Positions 58,309-64,000 of a DNA stretch of 64,000 nucleotides are shown piece after piece. The stretch lies in NCBI RefSeq assembly GCF_023509475.1, contig NZ_JAKSDZ010000002.1, positions 186,001-250,000 on the forward strand, written 5' to 3'. The stretch comes from Aestuariirhabdus haliotis. GTDB taxonomy: Bacteria; Pseudomonadota; Gammaproteobacteria; Pseudomonadales; Aestuariirhabdaceae. Each line of letters opens with the position of its first letter. Positions within the stretch are counted from its first letter, which is position 1. Made by a program: the position numbers and the translations under genes. Under the pieces are notes generated by a model that worked only from the letters and a program-made list of their open reading frames with translations, was not told where the DNA came from and did no database searches.

Positions 58309-59643
58309 TTAACTTACATAGCGAGCCGCGGGCTGGAAATCCCGCCTTTGGCTAACCGCAAACTCATTGATCATTTTTTCATCATCTTCCGGTAATTGCT
58401 CCGATATAGCCACCGCCCGACTGATCAAATTATGAGCTTTCGCCAGACAAACATCTTCCGGAATTCGCTGCCCATCAGCCAGATAGGATACTGGCAAACC
58501 ATGCTCGGCCACCAGACTAATGGCTTCTCCCAGGCTGGATGCTTCATCAAGCTTCGTCAGTACTGTCCCAACCAACCTGGCTTTGCCGTATGTATGATAC
58601 GCAGCTCGAATAACCTGCTGCTGACTGGTGCACGCTAAAACCAGCAGACTGCGCACCATTGGCCTTACTTCATGGAGCACGCTTAATTGTAGTTGCAGAT
58701 TAGGATCTTGATGGTTTAGCCCTGCCGTATCGATCAGCACCAGGGACTTACCACTCAAACTGTCTACTGTCTCTTGCAATCGTCTCGGATCATCAACCAC
58801 CCGAACTGTCACATTAAGGATGCGGCCCAGCGCCTTCACCTGCTCGGAAGCCCCCACCCGATAGCAATCCGTGGTCACCAGAGCTACTTGCTCGGGCCCA
58901 TGCTCCAGAACGTATTGGGTGGCCAACTTACCTATGGTGGTCGTTTTGCCAGAACCAGTAGGGCCGATAAACGCGAAAATGCCTCCTTCCATCACCAGAT
59001 TTTTCTGGGTGGTTGAAAGCTGACGAGCCAAAGCGGCAAGAATTCGCCGCCAATTATGAGCCGCTGAAGCCTGCGGCTCAATGATCTTTATCAATTGATT
59101 GCACAGTGTTGATGACAACCCCATGCCGCTTAATCGACGCCAAAACATAGCCTGCTGCGGTGTACGGTCAACAAATTGCCCCCAGGCAACACCACCAAGT
59201 TGTTGCTGCAACAGCGCTTTCATATCATTCAATTCATCGCGCATGGATTCAAGAGTCTGTTGCTGCCCCCGCGCATTACCCGATGGACGGGAAGGCGCTG
59301 CCGTACTTCGCGCCGACTGAATGGACTCCAGGGTTCGTTTAACCGCTGCTTCAGAAGCCACATCCGAGGCACCAAATTGATCCGAAGATTGGGTAGCAGC
59401 CCCTCCTCGCTCAGCAACAGAGACTTTTTTACGGGCCTCTGCCAAGGCATTATCAAGAGTAGCGCGGTGACCGCTGGGACCAAAGGCATCGCTACGAGGC
59501 AGGTTGGCATCCAGCGACGCCGAAACCTCTACCCCACCCGTAACCGAGCGCTGGGACAGGATAGCAGCATCGTCACCCAGATCATCTTTGACCAGCTTCA
59601 TGGCCTGTCTCATGTCAGATGCAAAGTAGCGTTTAATCTTCAT
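58309..59643 (-). CDS. flhF: Flagellar placement GTPase FlhF (SRP-like)
   Basis: 444 residues from ATG 59643 (AGGTGA 5 nt upstream), giving the conserved start MKIKRYFASDMRQAMKLVK; an upstream ATG at 59682 is rejected. N-terminal basic domain, a variable linker (~50-130), then the SRP-type NG domain: GPTGSGKTTTIGKLA, TTDCYRVGASEQ, LIDTAGLNHQD and TKLDEASSLG. Sets the polar site of flagellar assembly. Lies 45 bp after flhA. Confidence 0.95.
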   Translation of the reverse strand: MKIKRYFASDMRQAMKLVKDDLGDDAAILSQRSVTGGVEVSASLDANLPRSDAFGPSGHRATLDNALAEARKKVSVAERGGAATQSSDQFGASDVASEAAVKRTLESIQSARSTAAPSRPSGNARGQQQTLESMRDELNDMKALLQQQLGGVAWGQFVDRTPQQAMFWRRLSGMGLSSTLCNQLIKIIEPQASAAHNWRRILAALARQLSTTQKNLVMEGGIFAFIGPTGSGKTTTIGKLATQYVLEHGPEQVALVTTDCYRVGASEQVKALGRILNVTVRVVDDPRRLQETVDSLSGKSLVLIDTAGLNHQDPNLQLQLSVLHEVRPMVRSLLVLACTSQQQVIRAAYHTYGKARLVGTVLTKLDEASSLGEAISLVAEHGLPVSYLADGQRIPEDVCLAKAHNLISRAVAISEQLPEDDEKMINEFAVSQRRDFQPAARYVS

Positions 59644-59688
59644 ATGTTCACCTGCCGATACCACCTGGCTTGTGCCAGGCATGGTTGA

Positions 59689-61815
59689 TTATTGTCCTAC
59701 GGTGCCTTCTATGGTGATCTGCTTGTTATCCGGAATTTCCTGATAAGAAAGCACATGCATTGCAGCCACACCGTAACGAGCAAAGCGAGCCAATAAAGGT
59801 CTGATCGGAGCGGCAACCAACAAGACAACGGGTTTACCTGCCAACTCTTGCCGTTGCGCTGCCTCTACGAGGGATTGCTGCAACTTCTCCGCCATTCCCG
59901 GCTCCAGCACAACCCCTTCATCAGGAGCCGCACCGCTTTGCCTGGCTTGCTGTACTGATTGCAGCAAAATCTGTTCCAATGATGGATCCAGGGTAATAAC
60001 AGGCACCTGGGGCTCCAAACCTACGATACTCTGTACGATAGAGCGTGCCAGTGCCACTCGGGCTATTGCCGTTAAAGTGGCGGGATCTTGACTCTGCGCC
60101 GCTTGATCCGCCAAAGCTTCGGCGATGGTTCTAATATCCCGGATCGCGACCTGTTCAACCAACAGGTTTTGAAGCACCTTAAGCAGCGTACTCACGGTCA
60201 TCTTGTTCGGCACCAAATCTTCGGCGAGCTTGGGCGATTGGCGAGCCAGCAAATCAAGCAGATGCTGCACTTCTTCATGCCCTAGTAGCTCGTGAGCATG
60301 CTTATTCATCACCTGGTTAAGGTGGGTCGCGACCACAGTGGACGCATCTACCACGGTGTAGCCGAGGGTTTGCGCCTGTTCTCGCTGGCCTCGTTCAATC
60401 CATACCGCATCCAGCCCAAATGCGGGATCCTTACCCTCTATCCCCTGTAAGGCACCAAAGACCTGCCCGGGATTGATCGCCAGATCCCGGTCCGGGTGAA
60501 CCTCAGCTTCGCTGATCGTTACCCCCATCAGGGTAATGCGATAGACATTCGGTAACAGGTCGAGATTGTCTCGAATATGTACCGACGGCACCAAAAAGCC
60601 CAACTCCTGCGATAGCTTTTTACGTACCCCCTTGATCCGCCCCAGCAGTTCCCCGCCCTGAGTTTTATCGACCAGGGGGATCAGGCGGTAGCCGACCTCC
60701 AGCCCGACCATATCCACCGGGCTGACATCATCCCAGCCTAGCTCACGCCCCTCGGTTGATTGTTGTTCTTGTTGTTGCTGTTCCAACTGCAGCTTCTCCT
60801 GCTCTTCAGTAGCAGCATCCGCTTCACCCTGCATATTTTTACGGTAGATAAACCAGGCACCACCTGCGGCCAGCAAACCCAAACCAATAAAAGCCACATG
60901 AGGCATACCGGGAATAGAGCCCATGATCAGCAAAATTGCAGCGGCTACCGCCAGAGCCCTTGGCGAATTAAACATCTGCTGAGTAATCTGGCTGCCCATC
61001 TCCTGGGAATCGGAGACCCGAGTCACCATGATGGCCGATGCAGTTGAAAGTAACAGCGACGGAATTTGAGCAACCAAGCCGTCACCAATGGTTAACAGGG
61101 AATAGTTTTGCAAGGCGGTATCAAAGGTCAGGCCATGCTGCAGCATACCGATACTGAGACCACCGATGATATTGATAAACAGGATCAGTAAGCCGGCAAC
61201 CGCATCGCCCCGAACAAACTTACTGGCACCATCCATGGAACCGTAGAAATCGGCTTCCTGCCCCACCTCTTCACGGCGCGTACGAGCTTCTTCTTGCTGT
61301 ATCAGGCCGGAATTCAGGTCCGCATCGATGGCCATCTGCTTACCCGGCATAGCGTCCAGGGTGAAACGTGCGCTGACTTCAGAAATACGCCCGGCACCCT
61401 TGGTGACTACGACAAAGTTGATGATCATCAAAATCGCAAAGACCACCAGACCAACCACATAGTTACCGCCAATCACCACTTCACCAAAGGCCTCAATCAC
61501 CTTTCCTGCGGCATCACCCCCCGAATGACCGTGAAGTAATACCACCCGTGTCGAAGCAACATTGAGCGCCAGGCGAAGCAGGGTCGCCACCAGCAAAATA
61601 GTCGGAAAAACGGCAAAATCGAGCGGTCGTAAGGCATATACACTAACCAGCAAAACAACCAGTGCCAGTGCAATGTTAAAGGTAAATAAAACGTCCAACA
61701 AAAAGGGGGGGACCGGCAGGGTCATCATACCTAACACGACTAACAGCAGCAGAGGCACCCCCAGGCTGCCCTGCCCCAGCGTTTTCATATTACCCAAAAG
61801 CACTGCTCTATCCAC
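59689..61815 (-). CDS. flhA: Flagellar export gate protein FlhA
   Basis: 708 residues from GTG 61815, with GGGGA upstream; the start VDRAVLLGN... fits FlhA of pseudomonads, and a TTG at 61827 is less likely. Eight membrane helices in the N-terminal half with the conserved FHIPEP-type segment around LRLALNVASTRVVLLHG and GGNYVVGLVVFAILMIINFVVVTKGAGRISEVSARFTLDAMPGKQM. A Gln-rich linker (~345-360) joins the C-terminal cytoplasmic docking domain for export chaperones. First gene after a 390-bp gap. Confidence 0.95.
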   Translation of the reverse strand: MDRAVLLGNMKTLGQGSLGVPLLLLVVLGMMTLPVPPFLLDVLFTFNIALALVVLLVSVYALRPLDFAVFPTILLVATLLRLALNVASTRVVLLHGHSGGDAAGKVIEAFGEVVIGGNYVVGLVVFAILMIINFVVVTKGAGRISEVSARFTLDAMPGKQMAIDADLNSGLIQQEEARTRREEVGQEADFYGSMDGASKFVRGDAVAGLLILFINIIGGLSIGMLQHGLTFDTALQNYSLLTIGDGLVAQIPSLLLSTASAIMVTRVSDSQEMGSQITQQMFNSPRALAVAAAILLIMGSIPGMPHVAFIGLGLLAAGGAWFIYRKNMQGEADAATEEQEKLQLEQQQQEQQSTEGRELGWDDVSPVDMVGLEVGYRLIPLVDKTQGGELLGRIKGVRKKLSQELGFLVPSVHIRDNLDLLPNVYRITLMGVTISEAEVHPDRDLAINPGQVFGALQGIEGKDPAFGLDAVWIERGQREQAQTLGYTVVDASTVVATHLNQVMNKHAHELLGHEEVQHLLDLLARQSPKLAEDLVPNKMTVSTLLKVLQNLLVEQVAIRDIRTIAEALADQAAQSQDPATLTAIARVALARSIVQSIVGLEPQVPVITLDPSLEQILLQSVQQARQSGAAPDEGVVLEPGMAEKLQQSLVEAAQRQELAGKPVVLLVAAPIRPLLARFARYGVAAMHVLSYQEIPDNKQITIEGTVGQ

Positions 61816-62205
61816 AAAAATCCCCAATAGAATCCGTCAAAGCCATGACGTTTTTTAGCTATAGGCAGGGTTATGCAAAAAGTCTTCCTGTTTTACTGAA
61901 TCTCGTAAAATATCTAGCTGACTGATAGCTTTCGCTTAAGAGGCAATCAATGTCAGACGAAAAAAGGCGTTTATGTTTGATCAATAATCGATGGGGGCCA
62001 ACTTATAACCCATCAGTGTCAACGCAGGCAGAAATTCAGCCGCCTGCAAAAACAGGCCTGATTGAGCCGCATGGCTTGTGGCTTTCAAGAGCATCCAGGA
62101 TCCCACAGAACTGTGCAATAAAGTCGAGACCCTTCAGAAAATTCTGTTAAAGAGAAGGTTACGCTGGAGCGCAAAAAATCATGGATTTCTGGCCGCAGAA
62201 TGCCG
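61816..62205. other. flhB-flhA gap (390 bp)
   Basis: No supported gene. It contains a sigma-54-like element on the minus strand at 61874-61889 and a small GCCTG/CAGGC hairpin at 62042-62057. A plus-strand 66-codon frame (61950-62150) shows no family features and opposes the operon, so it is not called. Pseudomonas also has extra sequence between flhB and flhA, but I see no counterpart gene here. Confidence 0.5.
61874..61889 (-). promoter_or_regulatory. Candidate sigma-54 promoter of flhA
   Basis: On the minus strand, AGGAAGACTTTTTGCA: a GG separated by exactly 10 bp from GC, with a perfect TTTGCA -12 element. The -24 half (AGGAAG against TGGCAC) is poor beyond the GG. Start expected ~49 bp before the flhA GTG. 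flhA is RpoN/FleQ-dependent in Pseudomonas. Confidence 0.4.
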
Positions 62206-63372
62206 TTATTCCTCGGTATCCACAGGCTGCCCGTCAACGTCACGCTGTAAATCATCCGGCACCGGAAAATCAGGCTGAACTGGAGCAGTCTCCCCTACAC
62301 CCTCACGATGTCGCCGCAGCTGGAAGACGTAAGCCAGCACCTGAGCCACCGCGACATAAAGCCCCGCCGGGATTTGCTGACCAATACGAGTCGTAAAATA
62401 GATCGCACGCGCCAGGGTCGGAGATTCGATAATGCTGACGTCATTCCCTTCGGCGACCTCACGAATCTTGAACGCGACCTCTTCAACGCCTTTCGCCAAA
62501 ACATAGGGAGCATCTGCTTTGGTAGCGTCGTACTTGATCGCAATAGCAAAATGGGTGGGGTTGGTAATGACCACATCGGCCTGGGGAACATCCGCCATCA
62601 TGCGACTCTCGGCCATCTCCCGTTGCAGTTGTCGAATCCGGCTTTTTACTTCGGGTTTACCTTCCGTATTCTTAAACTCGTCTTTAACCTCTTGCTTGGT
62701 CATCATCAATTGCTTGCGGTGATCCCAGATTTGAAATGGAATATCGATCAGGGCGATCAATATCAGGCTCGCACTCATTCCCATCACCGACCAACCCAAC
62801 ACCGACAAACTGTGGGCAATCGCTTGAGGGATCGATTCTTTACCAATACCCAGCAAGTCCTCACGTTTCGATAACAACACCAGTATCGACACTGTTGCAA
62901 CGACCGCCACTTTGGCGATCGACTTTATCAGCTCGATCAAAGACTTGGCCGAAAACATTCGCTTAAGCCCTTTCAAAGGGTCCATGCGACTGAATTTTGG
63001 CATCACCGCCTTACCACTCAGCAACCAGCCGCCAAGCGCCAAAGGACTCAGTAAAGAGACCAACATCATGGCAATAAAAAAAGGAATGAGTGACGTTGTG
63101 GATTCGACCAATGAAACACCCAGGTGGTGCATCATAAGCGAGGTGTCAAAAGCCGCTTCACGCTCGAGAGAAAAGTTGAACCGCATGACGGAACCAATAT
63201 TTCCACCAATCAAAGCAGCAGAGGCAAACAGTGTACCGCTACCAACCAACAGCAATAGCATGGTAGTCAGCTCTTTGGATCGGGGTACTTGCCCCTCCTC
63301 ACGAGCGTCACGCATTCGCTTTTCGGTGGGCTCCTCCGAACGATCCTGACTACTGTCTTGCTGCTCTGCCAT
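62206..63372 (-). CDS. flhB: Flagellar export switch protein FlhB
   Basis: 388 residues. Hydrophilic N-terminus (SSQDRSEEPTEKRMRDAREEGQVPRS), four membrane helices between ~30 and 215, and a cytoplasmic domain with the autocleavage site NPTH in VVITNPTHFAIAIKYD (~268-283). Cleavage switches export from hook to filament substrates. The C-terminal tail (~355-388) is Pro/Asp rich. Follows fliR by 19 bp. Confidence 0.97.
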   Translation of the reverse strand: MAEQQDSSQDRSEEPTEKRMRDAREEGQVPRSKELTTMLLLLVGSGTLFASAALIGGNIGSVMRFNFSLEREAAFDTSLMMHHLGVSLVESTTSLIPFFIAMMLVSLLSPLALGGWLLSGKAVMPKFSRMDPLKGLKRMFSAKSLIELIKSIAKVAVVATVSILVLLSKREDLLGIGKESIPQAIAHSLSVLGWSVMGMSASLILIALIDIPFQIWDHRKQLMMTKQEVKDEFKNTEGKPEVKSRIRQLQREMAESRMMADVPQADVVITNPTHFAIAIKYDATKADAPYVLAKGVEEVAFKIREVAEGNDVSIIESPTLARAIYFTTRIGQQIPAGLYVAVAQVLAYVFQLRRHREGVGETAPVQPDFPVPDDLQRDVDGQPVDTEE

Positions 63373-63391
63373 GTGGCACTAACCCCGTCAA

Positions 63392-64000
63392 CTATTGGAC
63401 ACCGACAAGGTTCTTAAGCACAAAGAGTGCCGACTCCGCCATTTGCGAATACTGAGATAGAAAACCGGATACTGCGACCCAGATGATAAAAAGACCAAAA
63501 ATAAGAGTCATGGGAAAGCCGAGGGCAAAGACGTTAAGCTGAGGTGCGGATTTTGTCATCACTCCGAAGGTGAGGTTTACAATCAATAGTGCACTCATGG
63601 CAGGAATCGCGATCAACAAGGCACTACCAAAGATCCAGCCAAACCAGACGACTATTTCGTACAGGCTTTGAAACGACAAAAACTGCCCGACAGGTAGAGT
63701 CAAAAAACTGTCTACCACTACTTGAATAACAACCAGGTGACCGTTCATGGCAAGAAACAGCAGGGTCACCAGCATCAGATACATCTGACCCACCGCCGCC
63801 ACATTGACGCCATTGGCCGGGTCATTTAACGAGGCAAAACCCAATCCCATCTGCATGGCAATCATCTGCCCGGCCAAGGCAAACGTATGGAAAAACAACT
63901 GCAGAACAAAGCCCATCAGACTACCGATTAAGACTTGCTGTGCCGTAATCACCCAGGAAGCTAAAGAAAGTACATCGTATTCCGGCATATCCGGTAGCAT
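63392..64000 (-). CDS. fliR: Flagellar export protein FliR (5' end outside window)
   Basis: The last ~202 residues of a ~260-residue FliR; the frame is open at the window edge, and the Met at 64000 is internal because the first helices are missing. Several membrane segments are visible, with MQMGLGFASLNDPANGVNVAAVGQMY, the FliR signature region, intact. Part of the FliPQR export pore in the inner membrane. First visible gene of the flagellar operon in this window. Confidence 0.95.
   Translation of the reverse strand: MLPDMPEYDVLSLASWVITAQQVLIGSLMGFVLQLFFHTFALAGQMIAMQMGLGFASLNDPANGVNVAAVGQMYLMLVTLLFLAMNGHLVVIQVVVDSFLTLPVGQFLSFQSLYEIVVWFGWIFGSALLIAIPAMSALLIVNLTFGVMTKSAPQLNVFALGFPMTLIFGLFIIWVAVSGFLSQYSQMAESALFVLKNLVGVQ

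Noticed and set aside
61950-62150. 66-codon plus-strand frame in the flhB-flhA gap
   Set aside because: An AGAGG lies near its start, but the product has no recognisable features, it opposes the operon, and no promoter is visible.

Overview
The window is a stretch of gammaproteobacterial chromosome. Gene content and order resemble Pseudomonas and related marine Pseudomonadales/Cellvibrionales: gltA divergent from sdhCDAB-sucAB-lpd-sucCD, fabA-fabB next to gpsA, a gdhB/aru arginine-succinyltransferase cluster, and a polar-flagellum cluster running fliR-flhB-flhA-flhF-flhG-fliA-cheY-cheZ-cheA-cheB-motC-motD-parC-parP-cheW. I see no insertion sequence, prophage, CRISPR array, tRNA or rRNA. The DNA looks like ordinary core chromosome. 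The genus is not determined.

Layout. 1-3530: the tail of a degenerate EAL-domain protein, a small SpoIIAA-like protein, two translationally coupled alpha/beta hydrolases and a divergent patatin-like lipase. 3549-8238: a crotonase, sixA, a DUF4389 membrane protein and gpsA on the minus strand, divergent from fabA-fabB. A 22-bp perfect hairpin terminator separates fabB from htpG. 8377-12006: htpG under a textbook heat-shock promoter, a DUF599 membrane protein and a UbiA-type prenyltransferase. 12101-25085: the TCA block, with sdhCDAB-sucAB-lpd-sucCD on the minus strand and gltA divergent from it. Several operon gaps in this block carry compact inverted repeats. 25140-29513: a YkgJ-type cysteine-cluster protein, then a tightly coupled envelope lipid-transport operon: two half-size PqiA proteins, a PqiB-like protein with six MCE domains, and a small exported protein. 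29549-32990: a thioesterase, a MATE exporter and avtA. 33022-44350: a GlxA/AraC-type regulator (probably ArgR-like) divergent from gdhB-aruC-aruF-aruG-astD, the route that takes arginine to glutamate and then to 2-oxoglutarate. astB and astE are not in the window. 44451-47246: a triple periplasmic-binding-domain diguanylate cyclase. 47247-64000: the chemotaxis and flagellar export operon, all on the minus strand and leaving the window inside fliR.

How it fits together. Arginine/glutamate catabolism delivers 2-oxoglutarate into the TCA block. fabA/fabB and the PqiA/MCE operon serve membrane lipid synthesis and transport. The flagellar cluster builds and steers a polar flagellum: flhF/flhG set placement, parC/parP position the chemoreceptor array, and motC/motD form a second stator pair.

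The most notable points, none of them a proven new system, are: (1) a six-MCE protein built as three A-B pairs, coupled to an uncharacterised secreted protein; (2) four copies of an acidic motif in the CheA linker beside parC/parP; (3) a 16/19 Fur-box match plus direct-repeat half-sites in front of gdhB-aru; (4) a diguanylate cyclase with three tandem solute-binding domains; (5) perfect sigma-32 and plausible sigma-54 promoters; (6) dyad-rich gaps inside the suc and aru operons.
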